Part shown: positions 21,369 through 31,206 of the stretch, piece after piece | How positions within the stretch are numbered: the stretch's first letter is position 1 | Layout: each line of letters starts with the position of its first letter | DNA from: Entamoeba histolytica HM-1:IMSS | Taxonomy: Eukaryota; Evosea; Mastigamoebida; Endamoebidae | NCBI RefSeq assembly: GCF_000208925.1 | Contig: NW_001914862.1 | Coordinates: 77,751 to 141,750, forward strand | Direction of reading: 5' to 3' | Length of the DNA stretch: 64,000 nucleotides | Program-made: the position numbers and the translations under genes | Notes under the pieces: generated by a model | Seen by the model: the letters and a program-made list of their open reading frames with translations, nothing else | The model's database searches: none | Told to the model about the DNA's origin: nothing

Positions 21369-22655
21369 TTACAATTCTTGTGCTGTTGTTGAAGAGTTTG
21401 AGAGACATTGTTGATGAACAAATTGACCAAGATTGTCAATTGCACCATCTTTTAATAATAACTCACCATTTTGACTTTGCACAACCACCAATGGTTTATT
21501 ACAAATAGAACATAATAATGGTTGACTAGTATAAGAATTAGTTTCGCAAGATGGTTGTTGATAATTATCTTCTTGTTGAATGAAGGATTGCTCATTCCAA
21601 CTTTCTTCTGGTTTAGATGATTGTAAACCTTCACATGCACTTAAAACTTGATGGTATTGTACATGACGTTCCATATCAACAAACCTTCCACCACAAATTG
21701 GACAAATCTCTCCAAGAACGTGTTGGGGTTGATGTATTGTAGGTGTTGTTGTTTGATGAATGGTAGAAACAGGTTCTGTGATTACTGAATTTGTTTGTGA
21801 ATACATTGGAGACATTTGAATTGGAACATCAACAGGAATAGAAGTTGGTGCTGGTGACATTATTTGAACTGGAACTGATGTAGATACAGAAGGGCTTGTT
21901 GTTGGGTGAAGTGTTTCTTTATAAGCAGGATCAGTAGAAGGAGGTAATGAAGAATTATCGCACATATCAATTGAAACATTTATTGGTGAACTAGGTTTTG
22001 ATTGTTTTCTTGGTGTTCTTCTTGGAGTTGTTAAAGGAGAATTGTAATTGTATTGTTTTGGTTGTTTGTATCTTCTAACTGGAGTAAACGAAGCGTTTTG
22101 TAAAGGCTCTACTTGTGTATTAACACTAATAGGAATAATTCCTTGTGAGTCATACGACACAGGAATAATAGTGGGTTGTGATTGTTGAGGTTGTGTAGAT
22201 CTGACTTGAAAAGCTGGGCTATTTCTGTAACCTTGAGAAATCATTGTTAAAGAAGTTCTAATTTGGTTAAGAGTTTGAGCAGGAAACACATTTGTCCAAG
22301 TAAGGTATAACTGCCATAAAGCCAGTCTTATTGTTTCGTTTGCTGAGTTATATGTTTCAATGAAAATGCTAGTGATATGTGGAATAAAAAGATTAACATA
22401 TATTCTATTAATGTCAATTTTTACTATCATATCAATAACATACAATAAACATAGTCTTTTTTCTGAATTTGTTGAATTCATATACTCTCTATATATTATT
22501 TCAACATATAAATCTGCATGAATAACATTTCCTACAGCCATCTGTGCTAACGATGTAATAATTCCTTGATCATTTTTTATTGACTCAATCACTTTTTTGA
22601 ATTGGCACAATGTTAGTTCATCGTTTGGAATAGGTATAGAGTTAACCGAATTCAT
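21369..22655 (-). CDS. PCF11: PCF11-like cleavage/polyadenylation factor (CID + zinc fingers)
   Basis: 428 residues. The N-terminal ~140 residues are an RNA polymerase II CTD-interaction domain: QMAVGNVIHADLYVEII, EKRLCLLYVIDMIVKIDI, then a final helix ending LTWTNVFP. A long Pro/Ser/Thr/Gln-rich linker follows. The C-terminal third has a C2H2-like finger CPICGGRFVDMERHVQYH (about 318-337) and a second C-x-x-C...H-x-x-C finger CSICNKP...FVHQQCLS (about 385-420). This order, CID then paired zinc fingers around the CLP1-binding region, is that of Pcf11. It links polymerase II to 3'-end cleavage and termination. It is shorter than yeast Pcf11 (626 aa). An SCAF-type CID protein is less likely because there is no RRM. 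Confidence 0.82.
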   Translation of the reverse strand: MNSVNSIPIPNDELTLCQFKKVIESIKNDQGIITSLAQMAVGNVIHADLYVEIIYREYMNSTNSEKRLCLLYVIDMIVKIDINRIYVNLFIPHITSIFIETYNSANETIRLALWQLYLTWTNVFPAQTLNQIRTSLTMISQGYRNSPAFQVRSTQPQQSQPTIIPVSYDSQGIIPISVNTQVEPLQNASFTPVRRYKQPKQYNYNSPLTTPRRTPRKQSKPSSPINVSIDMCDNSSLPPSTDPAYKETLHPTTSPSVSTSVPVQIMSPAPTSIPVDVPIQMSPMYSQTNSVITEPVSTIHQTTTPTIHQPQHVLGEICPICGGRFVDMERHVQYHQVLSACEGLQSSKPEESWNEQSFIQQEDNYQQPSCETNSYTSQPLLCSICNKPLVVVQSQNGELLLKDGAIDNLGQFVHQQCLSNSSTTAQEL

Positions 22656-22811
22656 TTTATTTAATATCAGTTTTTTTCTTCTTTTTTTTGTTTTATCTAT
22701 TTTGTTTTTTTTTTTTTAATATGAAATATAATTTTTTATTACAAGAATATTTCTTAAACATCAACTCCGATGACGCCATGCGAAAGTGTAAAAAAAGATC
22801 AACAATGAGAG

Positions 22812-22842
22812 GATTGTAACTTATCAGTAACAGGATACAATC
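22812..22842. repeat. Short inverted repeat upstream of SLBP
   Basis: GATTGTA (22812-22818) and TACAATC (22836-22842) could pair as a 7-bp stem with a 17-nt loop, in the divergent PCF11/SLBP promoter. It may be chance. Confidence 0.3.
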
Positions 22843-22951
22843 ATCTTGTTGTTTTTGTTGAAAGGACACAAGAATTTATATCAAATGTAATGTTGTAGAA
22901 AATCGTCAATTGTTGAAAAGAATGCAAACAAGATTGTTACATACTTTCAAA

Positions 22952-23593
22952 ATGGACAGCAAGCCATTCACCCCAAGTCCTAAGAAGAATTCTTTTAGAC
23001 AAGGAATAGACAAAAAAGTGATAAACGTCAAACTAATTTACTCTAAGAATTATTTGTTACTCTTACGTGAAGTTTGTTTATTAGACACATATCTTTTAAC
23101 AAATCACTTACTTAGCTCTTAGGGAAATAGAGGACTTCCAGACAACTTTGATACAGACAAAGTTGAAGAATTGTTTTCAATTCAAAACGAACTTCAGCAA
23201 CAAGCGGCTATACAACCAGAACCTTTTGTTGAACAAGACTGTGGATGTCTTGATGATACTAAAAGAAAACAAGCTAGACAAAAACAAATTACATTTGGTA
23301 AAGGAACTGTTGAATATCAAAACTACAACGCTATAATTCCAAAGAACCAAAGGAGAACTACTGACCCAAAAACACCTGACATTGAATGTAATGTTTCAAA
23401 AAGAAAATGGGACCAAATTGTTAGAAGATGGAGAAGGGCTCTTCATGCTTTTGATAACGTTCATCATGAAAATCAAGTTGAATTGGCACGAGCCCTAGCT
23501 CTTCGGTTAGAAAATGAACATGACCCTAAAAGAAAAGCTTTTATTCAACAAGCCCCTTGTTTCTCATCATCTCTCTTAAAAGATGAACAATAA
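22952..23593 (+). CDS. SLBP: Histone mRNA stem-loop-binding protein (two exons)
   Basis: Exon 1 is 22952-23071 and exon 2 is 23123-23593. The 51-bp intron at 23072-23122 (GTTTGTT...CTTAG) is phase 0. The product is 195 residues; an upstream in-frame ATG at 22922 would add 10. The RNA-binding domain is clear. RQKQITFGKGTVEYQNYN matches the SLBP R-Q-K-Q-I-x-Y-G-K-N-T-x-x-Y block, TTDPKTP matches the H-P-K-T-P phosphosite motif, and KRKWDQIVRRWRRALHAFDN matches the S-R-R-S-W-D-x-x-x-x-x-W-x-x-x-L-H-x-W-D end. SLBP binds the 3' stem-loop of replication-dependent histone mRNAs. Both flanking sequences outside the ~70-residue domain are divergent. It lies 3' to 3' with ICMT. Confidence 0.85.
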
Positions 23594-23633
23594 ATAAATT
23601 CTTAATTTAGATAAAAAGAGATTAGTTACTTTG

Positions 23634-24352
23634 TTAATGAATAAATGGAATTCCAACAATGGTTCTTTGTTTGTATTGAAGATAGTCATCTCCAAATAAT
23701 TTTATTAGATATTTTTCTTCATAAGGAATTCTCTTATAAAAGAAGTACCAAGCAGCAATAGAATAAAGAATTGTTGATAATGGGTTTAACATAACTATCT
23801 GAGTTGTGACACTCCACCAAAACCACCCAAAATATGATGGATGTCTCAAATAATGATATATTCCATTCGTTACTAATACATGGTCTTGACGATGTGACGT
23901 TTCGATGTAGTGATTAAAATTACTACCAGCAACATACATTGCAATAGTTCTGAATGATTGGAAAAATAATGCAACAAACGTAAATCCAATACTAATATAT
24001 ATATGATTTTTAATACTTGGGAAATACCATTTTTCAACGTAATACTCTATAATTGATAATGCAAATGCACACATAAAAGGAGGTGAATGAAAAAGCATAA
24101 AATCATGTAAGGAAGATTGATAAGGGCGGGGATATACTGATGAAGTAAATTCAAAGAAATGATATAAAAACAATAAACACATAAACAAATGTATAGACGT
24201 ATCACCAAAAAATATTAATACAAAATTAAAGCCAAATGTTAGTCCAACAAACACTCCAGTAAGAACCAATAAGTCAATTCTTTGTGCTTAAAATTTTAAA
24301 TATTTTTTTAAGAAAAATAAAATAAATTAACACACAAACTCCAATTTTTCAT
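23634..24352 (-). CDS. ICMT: Isoprenylcysteine carboxyl methyltransferase (two exons)
   Basis: The long frame lacks an ATG. A 13-nt first exon (24340-24352, encoding M-K-N-W plus one base), a 53-bp intron (24287-24339, GTTTGT donor, TTTTAAG acceptor) and exon 2 (23634-24286) join in frame to give 221 residues. The protein is polytopic. It carries the ICMT C-terminal signature GIYHYLRHPSYFGWFWW and the RIPYEEKYLIKLFGDDYLQY block, which bind S-adenosylmethionine and the prenyl-cysteine substrate. It methylates the C-terminus of farnesylated or geranylgeranylated Ras/Rho/Rab proteins at the ER. Length fits Ste14 (239 aa). The AAG acceptor is unusual and is shared with TMEM222 copy B. Confidence 0.88.
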
Positions 24353-24567
24353 GAATTAAAACTTTTAAGTTTAAATGATATTATTATTTTTTTTAAAAAA
24401 ACACGATTTATTGGATTTTAGTTATTTTCGCTTCAAATAATTTAAAAATAAACATTTTTTTCCTTAAATTAAATTTATTTTTAGAAAATAACTCAACACC
24501 ATGAGCCTAAAGTATGATGCTTTGACAAAATCCTTGAAACGAAAGTCAATACACAGAACATTTACAA

Positions 24568-25110
24568 TTATTTGGAAAGTCGCTCATATTCTTCTTGTGT
24601 AATTATACTTTTGTTTTTTAACAAAGCAAATAATTCGTCTTCAAGAACACCAAAGTTAGCATCGAAATACTGATATACTCTTTTGCCTTGATTACAAAAT
24701 ATATCTGTAAAGAAACACACTAAAGCAGAAATAAACCTAAACACCATAGAAATGATAACGATTATTATAAAGATATAAACTATAGTTAAATAGAAAGGAA
24801 CTAAAGGAAACACTGTTCTATAGAAATACTGTAAAGATAAAGGGTTTACTGTTAGAGTAGTTAATGCATTTAATTGTTGGTTAATACATATTTGAACACT
24901 CTGCTCTTCATTCATATCAAGAAATACTTTCAAGGCATTCTCCTCATTAGAAATTAAATAATTTCCATTTAATTCTGGTTTAAATGATACAGTTGGGTTT
25001 TGAATTGAGGGATATGTTAAAGTAGTTAATCCTTTTGAAGCAGTAATCGTTTCAGAGACTAGGCACTTCTTAGAGAAGGTAAATACAATAAAGTAGAAAA
25101 GTAGTATCAT
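24568..25110 (-). CDS. Small membrane protein of unknown function
   Basis: I start at the ATG at 25110, giving 180 residues with an N-terminal hydrophobic leader (MILLFYFIVFTFS) that looks like a signal peptide. The open frame runs further upstream but there overlaps the BRR2 start. A luminal region of ~80 residues has few cysteines. A long hydrophobic stretch (FYLTIVYIFIIIVIISMVF) is followed by a C-terminal domain with charged helices (YFDANFGVLEDELFALLKN). I do not recognise the family. It is divergent from BRR2 with about 50 bp between start codons, so the two must share a promoter region. Confidence 0.6.
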   Translation of the reverse strand: MILLFYFIVFTFSKKCLVSETITASKGLTTLTYPSIQNPTVSFKPELNGNYLISNEENALKVFLDMNEEQSVQICINQQLNALTTLTVNPLSLQYFYRTVFPLVPFYLTIVYIFIIIVIISMVFRFISALVCFFTDIFCNQGKRVYQYFDANFGVLEDELFALLKNKSIITQEEYERLSK

Positions 25111-25161
25111 AAGGAAAGAAGTACGAACTGGAATTAAATAAAACTTAAAATTACAATAAAT

Positions 25162-28100
25162 ATGGCACATATTGTTGACCAATTTCAAAAAATCCCAACT
25201 GGATCAGAAGCAGTTGATAGAAAAAACACATGGAGGACTCGAGTTGACAATAATCTAGTTATTAGTAATAGAAGAGGAAAAAAGTCTAATGATGATGAAC
25301 CAACTGGAGAAGCTGAGTCATTGTTTGGAAAAATTACTAAAGAGATGATGGGGGATCATGCACAAAGGACTGACCCAAAAGAGATATTAAAGAATTTAAA
25401 AGAATATAGAAAAGACATTGATGAAGAACTAAAGAAACCATACATCCCTAAAAGAAATAAAAAGGTTTATGACTTAGATGAAATTGGAGGGTATGTCCCT
25501 ACTACTAAAACTACTAAAGAAGAACACGCTAAGTTGTTATCTGTTGTTCAACACATATTCAGTGATAAATCATTCCAATTTATTCGTTCAGCAACATTAG
25601 ATGTATTAGATATACTTAAGAGTGATATTACAGCAAATGAAAAGTATCAGAAATTGAAAGAAGAAATTAGTCAAGGAATTAAAGAAGATGAGTTTACAGA
25701 AATGCTTCAAATTGCAGATAATATCACTGACTACATCAAAACAGATAACCCTGAAGAAGTAGAAGATGAAAACAATAATGAAGGAGAAGATGAGGTTATT
25801 CCAATTTTAAATGATTCAGAAGAAGAAGGATTAGGGTATAGTGATGATGAAATTAAAGAAGAACAAGAACAGGATGAGGAAATAAATTTTCAGACAAACA
25901 ACTCCATGTCAATGGAAGAAGAAACAAAAAATAATCAATTTGATAATATAGATGCATTTTGGTTACAAAGGATTATTAAAGGGGTTGTTGAAGATGATAA
26001 TACTGCACAAGAGTATGCAATGAAAGTTGAACAAGTTCTTGGAAATACTTCACTTGATGATGGAAGTGTTGAACATATAATTATGTCATTATTAGGTCAA
26101 CAAAATTTTGGTATTGTTGATATGTTAGCAAAAAATAGAGAAGAAATAATTGGAAGAATTGCCATTGCTAGAGCGCCTAATGAGGAAATTAAGGAAGCTA
26201 TTAGAGAGAAACTCCCTTCACAAATAAAACTCTCAATGAAACAAAAACAAGGAATACAAAAAATTGAAGAAGAGAAAAAAACACAACATACAATGAAGAA
26301 TTTAGATTTAAATGCATTAATTTTTGAAGGTGGAAATCATTTTATTTCTAATCAACAAGCAATATTCCCAGAAAATACTGTAAGAATTGATTTACCTGAT
26401 TATACTCAAGTTGATATTCCATTTGTCAGTCAACAACTTCCACCTACTAATTTAATACCAATTTCTAGTTTACCTGAGTGGGCTCAAAAATCATTAATGC
26501 CATTAAAATATTTAAATAGAATGCAATCAACAATTTATCCTACAGTTTTTGAAACTGATGATAATGTTTTAGTTTGTGCACCAACAGGTGCTGGTAAAAC
26601 AACAGTCGCACTTTTAACTATTCTTCATGAAGTTAAAAAAGCAAAACAAACTCATGAACAATTTAAAATCATTTATATTGCTCCAATGAAATCATTAGTA
26701 CAAGAAATAGTTGGTACTTTACAAGGGAAGTTAGAGAACCTTGGTATGAAGGTAGCTGAAATGTCAGGAGATTCATCACTAACAAAGAAAGAACTGGAAG
26801 AAACTGATGTTATAGTAGCAACTCCAGAGAAGATTGATGTTATTACAAGAAAAATTGGAGGACTTGGAAGTGGATGCGGACATGGAATATTTGAATATTT
26901 AAAAGTAATGATTATTGATGAAGTTCATCTATTACATGATACAAGAGGACCAGTATTGGAAGCATTAGTAGCAAGAATAAAATTATTTATGGGGTCTAAT
27001 TCAAAATATATTAGACTTGTTGGATTAAGTGCAACATTACCTAATTGTGGAGATGTAGGGATATTTCTTAATTGTAAGAAGGAAAATGTTTTTGTATTTG
27101 GAAGTGAATATAGACCAGTTCCATTACAACAAACATTTTTTGGGGTTGCAGATAAAAAACCATTAAAACAAGTTCAGATAATGAATAGACTAACATTTCA
27201 AAAGGTTAAAGAATCAGCTGGAAAACAACAAGTATTAATTTTTGTCCATTCAAGAAAAGATACAATTGAAACAGCTAAGTACATTAAAGAAATGGCATTA
27301 CAAGAAAATTGTCTTCATACTTTTCTTCAGAATAGAAGAGCAAGTCAAGAAGTTTTATTGTCAGAAGCTAAGAAATTTGATAATGAAGAATTAAAAGAAT
27401 TAATCGGAGTTGGTATTGGTATTCACCATGCCGGAATGAATAAAGAGGACAGAAGATTAATAGAAGATTTGTATGCTGATAATCATCTTCAAGTACTTGT
27501 TTCTACTGCTACATTAGCATGGGGGGTTAATTTACCAGCACATACTGTCATTATTAAAGGAACACAAATATATTCACCACCTACAGGTCGTTGGGAAGAA
27601 TTAAGTCCCATGGACGTTATGCAAATGATTGGAAGAGCTGGAAGACCACAATTTGATAAAGAAGGGACTGGTATTATTATAACTACACAAAGAGAAATGT
27701 TCTTTTATATGTCATTATTATCTCAACAATTACCAATTGAATCACAATTTATTGGTTCATTAGGTGATAATTTAAATGCTGAAGTAGTAATCGGAAATGT
27801 CAAAAGTATTGATGATGGAATTAAATGGTTAACAATGACATATTATTACATTTGTATCTTACGTTCTCCATTACTTTATGGATTACAACCAAATGACTTC
27901 ACAAATGACCCTACTTTAGAGTCTAGAAGAAGAGATCTTATTCATTCAGCTGCATCATTATTACATGCCAATGGACTTGCTATTTATGATAAACGAAAAG
28001 GAACAATTAATGCTACTGAGTTAGGAAGAATATCATCATATTATTATTTAACAACAGAAACAATTAAATCAATGAATGAAGCACTTAAGAAAGGGTCAAG

Positions 28101-30561
28101 TGAAATTGATTTAATGAATATCTTTTCTAAATCAAGTGAATTTAAATATGTTTCAATTAGAGAGACTGAAAAGATAGAACTTGAAACTTTATTAAATCAA
28201 GTCCCTATTCCTATTAAATCAACTATAGAAGATCCATCATGTAAAATTAGTGTATTATTACAAGTTTATATTGGAAGATTAACACTTCCTGGATTTGTAT
28301 TAGCCTCTGATACTATCTTTATTTCACAAAATGCTGCTCGTATATTTAGAGCATTATTTGAATTATTACTTATTAAAAGATGGGCAAGACCAGCACTTAA
28401 AGCATTAGAACTCTGTAAATCTGTAACAAGAAGGTTATTTAATAGTCAATGTCCATTGAGGCAAATACCAGGAGTCCCTGATGATATTTGTAAACGTTTA
28501 GAACGAATTGACTTTCCATTTGAGAGGTTAGTTAGTCTAACTTCAGTTCAATTAGGGGAATTGATTAGATTACCAACAAAAGGAAATGCATTATATAATA
28601 TGGTTCATTCATTTCCTTTATTAAATATTTCAACTATATCTCAACCAATCAACAGAACTTTACTTAAAATTAAAGTTACTCTTGAACCAATGTTTAATTA
28701 TGATTATAGAATTCATGGAACATCATTAGGGTATTGGATTATTGTTTTAGATGGTAATGGAGATTATATATTATATTATCAATACTTCATCCTCAAACAA
28801 ACTAAATCAAATCAAGTTCATTATCTCAATGTTTTTGTTCCTTTAATTGATCCATTACCATTTAATTATTTTGTATACTGTATTAGTGATTCCTATTTAA
28901 AATGTTCTACGTCATCAGTAGTTTCATTGAGACACTTAGTATTACCAACTAAAGTTTCAACACCAAATGAATTATTAGGAATGGCATTATTACCAACACA
29001 AACATTCTATAAATCATTAAATATTGGTTATAAAATATTTTCATTTGATGTATTTAATTCACTTCAAACACAATTATATCAAGCTGTTGTTGAAACAAAT
29101 AATTCGTTATATATTGCATCACATAGTGGATCAGGAAAAACAGTTATTGCAGAAATGGGGTTATTAAAACATATACAAGAGCATAATGGAAAAGGAGCTA
29201 TTTATGTAATACCATTTGATGAAGAACGAGACTTATTATATTTGGAAATGAAAAACCAATCTATTTCAGTAGAAATGATGAAAACAGATAATAAAGATAT
29301 TGAAGAACAATTAAAAAATGTACAAGTTATTCTTGCAAGTATTCATAATTTTGAAAAGTATCTTAGAGATTGGAAACGAAATGAAAATACAATTAAATCT
29401 ATTGGAATTATTATTCTTGATGACTTACAAAGAGTAGGAGAGGATGTTGAATATGAAATGTTAATATCAAGAATTAAAATTATTCAAAAAGAGTATCAAA
29501 ATAATATTAGAATTATTGGATTATCATTACCTATTAGTGATAGTAAATCAATGAGAGAATGGTTAGGTATTACACAAAATAATTGTTATTCATTCTCAAT
29601 GAAAGCTAGAGTTTATCCAATTAATGTTCAAATAGAAATTATGAAACAAACTGAATATTCAATGAGACTTCAAGCAATGATTCAACCAACTATTGAATTA
29701 CTTTTTAGTTATTGGAAACAAAATAAAAAAAGTGTTATTACAGTTCCAAGTAAAAAATTATTATTAAATACTGTTCAACAATTTATTCTTTTATTACAAA
29801 AAAATAAGATAATTCAATTTAATAACCAAGGAAGAGTTGAACCAAAAAATGAAATTGAAGAAATAATTAAACAATATAAAATTAAAAATGAAATTGCCAT
29901 TCAAGGTATTTATAGTGGAATTGGAATTATATTTAATGGAGAAGAAGAAGAAGAAAAAATAGTTATTAAAAATTTGTTTAGAGAAGGTATTATTAAAACA
30001 ATATTTTTAACTTTTAATGAAATTGAATATTTTAGAGAACAAGCAGATGAAGGAATTATAATGGGAACAATTAAATCAGAATCAAATGAAAAAGTTCTTG
30101 AATTAGAAATGATTCATAAATTTATGGGGTGTATTAAAAATGGAAATGTTATGATTTATTGTGAACCAAATAAAAAAGAATATCTTAGTAAATTTTTAGA
30201 AGAATCTCTTCCATTAGAAAGTAGGTTAATTCAAATGGGAAATGAAATGTATGATAATTTGATTCAATTCTTTAACACTGAAATTGTTAATCAAACAATT
30301 GTTGATTATCAAAGTGCTATCAATTTATTGACAAATACATTCTTTTATAGAAGAATAAGAAGTAATCCAAGTTATTATTTTGTTGAAGGAAGAGAGATGA
30401 GTATTATATCAAATTATTTGTCAGGTCTTGTTGAAACAGTTTTTGATAAATTAAATGAAATGAAATTTATTACTATTGATGAACAAACACAAACTGTTCA
30501 ATCAACAGAAATGGGAACCTTAGCTGTAAATCAAATTAATGATTCAATGGAATTAGATTGA
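25162..30561 (+). CDS. BRR2: U5 snRNP helicase BRR2 (SNRNP200), shortened C-terminal cassette
   Basis: 1799 residues. The N-terminus has the BRR2-specific EPTGEAESLFG and MGDHAQRTDP elements, which set it apart from ASCC3. An acidic plug-like region follows. The first Ski2-like helicase cassette is intact: Walker A APTGAGKT (about 475), DEVH (about 586), GLSATLPN, GIGIHHAGM and QMIGRAGRPQ (about 820), then winged-helix and Sec63 domains. The second cassette is decayed: SHSGSGKT (about 1320), DDLQ in place of DExH, GLSLP for the SAT motif, and no second Sec63 domain. Human BRR2 is 2136 residues, so ~330 residues are missing at the end. The first cassette unwinds U4/U6; the second is a regulatory platform in other eukaryotes and is probably inactive here. 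Confidence 0.93.
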   Translation: MAHIVDQFQKIPTGSEAVDRKNTWRTRVDNNLVISNRRGKKSNDDEPTGEAESLFGKITKEMMGDHAQRTDPKEILKNLKEYRKDIDEELKKPYIPKRNKKVYDLDEIGGYVPTTKTTKEEHAKLLSVVQHIFSDKSFQFIRSATLDVLDILKSDITANEKYQKLKEEISQGIKEDEFTEMLQIADNITDYIKTDNPEEVEDENNNEGEDEVIPILNDSEEEGLGYSDDEIKEEQEQDEEINFQTNNSMSMEEETKNNQFDNIDAFWLQRIIKGVVEDDNTAQEYAMKVEQVLGNTSLDDGSVEHIIMSLLGQQNFGIVDMLAKNREEIIGRIAIARAPNEEIKEAIREKLPSQIKLSMKQKQGIQKIEEEKKTQHTMKNLDLNALIFEGGNHFISNQQAIFPENTVRIDLPDYTQVDIPFVSQQLPPTNLIPISSLPEWAQKSLMPLKYLNRMQSTIYPTVFETDDNVLVCAPTGAGKTTVALLTILHEVKKAKQTHEQFKIIYIAPMKSLVQEIVGTLQGKLENLGMKVAEMSGDSSLTKKELEETDVIVATPEKIDVITRKIGGLGSGCGHGIFEYLKVMIIDEVHLLHDTRGPVLEALVARIKLFMGSNSKYIRLVGLSATLPNCGDVGIFLNCKKENVFVFGSEYRPVPLQQTFFGVADKKPLKQVQIMNRLTFQKVKESAGKQQVLIFVHSRKDTIETAKYIKEMALQENCLHTFLQNRRASQEVLLSEAKKFDNEELKELIGVGIGIHHAGMNKEDRRLIEDLYADNHLQVLVSTATLAWGVNLPAHTVIIKGTQIYSPPTGRWEELSPMDVMQMIGRAGRPQFDKEGTGIIITTQREMFFYMSLLSQQLPIESQFIGSLGDNLNAEVVIGNVKSIDDGIKWLTMTYYYICILRSPLLYGLQPNDFTNDPTLESRRRDLIHSAASLLHANGLAIYDKRKGTINATELGRISSYYYLTTETIKSMNEALKKGSSEIDLMNIFSKSSEFKYVSIRETEKIELETLLNQVPIPIKSTIEDPSCKISVLLQVYIGRLTLPGFVLASDTIFISQNAARIFRALFELLLIKRWARPALKALELCKSVTRRLFNSQCPLRQIPGVPDDICKRLERIDFPFERLVSLTSVQLGELIRLPTKGNALYNMVHSFPLLNISTISQPINRTLLKIKVTLEPMFNYDYRIHGTSLGYWIIVLDGNGDYILYYQYFILKQTKSNQVHYLNVFVPLIDPLPFNYFVYCISDSYLKCSTSSVVSLRHLVLPTKVSTPNELLGMALLPTQTFYKSLNIGYKIFSFDVFNSLQTQLYQAVVETNNSLYIASHSGSGKTVIAEMGLLKHIQEHNGKGAIYVIPFDEERDLLYLEMKNQSISVEMMKTDNKDIEEQLKNVQVILASIHNFEKYLRDWKRNENTIKSIGIIILDDLQRVGEDVEYEMLISRIKIIQKEYQNNIRIIGLSLPISDSKSMREWLGITQNNCYSFSMKARVYPINVQIEIMKQTEYSMRLQAMIQPTIELLFSYWKQNKKSVITVPSKKLLLNTVQQFILLLQKNKIIQFNNQGRVEPKNEIEEIIKQYKIKNEIAIQGIYSGIGIIFNGEEEEEKIVIKNLFREGIIKTIFLTFNEIEYFREQADEGIIMGTIKSESNEKVLELEMIHKFMGCIKNGNVMIYCEPNKKEYLSKFLEESLPLESRLIQMGNEMYDNLIQFFNTEIVNQTIVDYQSAINLLTNTFFYRRIRSNPSYYFVEGREMSIISNYLSGLVETVFDKLNEMKFITIDEQTQTVQSTEMGTLAVNQINDSMELD

Positions 30562-30666
30562 TTGCTTTTTATGTATAAAATAATGAATTTAATTTAAAAG
30601 TTACTTTTTTTATTTGAAAAGGGTTTTTAATAAAACATTAAAAAAGAATTTCTTTTATTTTTTGAT

Positions 30667-31131
30667 ATGACTGATACACAACCAAGTCAAAACCAAACAA
30701 ATCTCACTGTCTTACAAAGAAGAAAACTTCGTATTTTAAATAATAACCAAGACAGACTTGGATTAATTACTGGTAAAATCGACAAAATTGAAGAAAAACC
30801 AATCACTGAGGAAGATGTTATTCATCAACAAAAACAAAATACTTCTATTCAACAAAATATAATTCAACAACAAAACTCTCAAACAGAAAATAAACAAGAA
30901 AGTCCTATTGCCAACAAATTAAAGAATGTTGGTATTGCATTTTTAATCTTATTTATTGGAACGTTTATTGCTCATTTTGCTGGTTATTCTTTATTACCTT
31001 CAGAGTTTATAGAAGGATTCATTTGTTGTTTGTTTATGGTGGTTGCTGGAATTTTATTATTAATAAGAAAATTGATTCAATTACTTCCTGCATTAGCTCC
31101 ACCATCTTCTATTCCAGAACATAAAGAATAA
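30667..31131 (+). CDS. GET2/CAML-like tail-anchored protein insertion receptor (candidate)
   Basis: 154 residues. The N-terminus holds LQRRKLRILNNNQDRLGLITG, which fits the R-R-x-K...S-R-L-x-x-I-T-G element of Get2/CAML, the positively charged cytosolic motif that binds the Get3/TRC40 ATPase. A Gln/Asn-rich linker follows. Two hydrophobic segments come next (about 86-108, VGIAFLILFIGTFIAHFAGY, and about 116-136) and a short tail ends in HKE. Get2/CAML have three membrane segments; a third may be hidden in LIRKLIQLLPAL. The length is short but plausible. Identification rests on one motif plus topology, so it is a candidate rather than a firm call. Confidence 0.6.
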   Translation: MTDTQPSQNQTNLTVLQRRKLRILNNNQDRLGLITGKIDKIEEKPITEEDVIHQQKQNTSIQQNIIQQQNSQTENKQESPIANKLKNVGIAFLILFIGTFIAHFAGYSLLPSEFIEGFICCLFMVVAGILLLIRKLIQLLPALAPPSSIPEHKE

Positions 31132-31180
31132 TTAATAACTTTATTGATAACTTTATTTAAAATCTTTTTTTCTTAATAAA

Positions 31181-31190
31181 GAACTTAAAA
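31181..31190 (+). promoter_or_regulatory. GAAC-type core promoter element of AP sigma gene
   Basis: GAACTTAAAA, ending 16 bp before the ATG at 31207. Confidence 0.5.
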
Positions 31191-31206
31191 TTTTAATTAA
31201 GTTGTT

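Noticed and set aside
24501..24605. 35-codon plus-strand frame starting MSLKYDALTKS
   Set aside because: It overlaps the end of the minus-strand membrane-protein gene and has no recognisable features.
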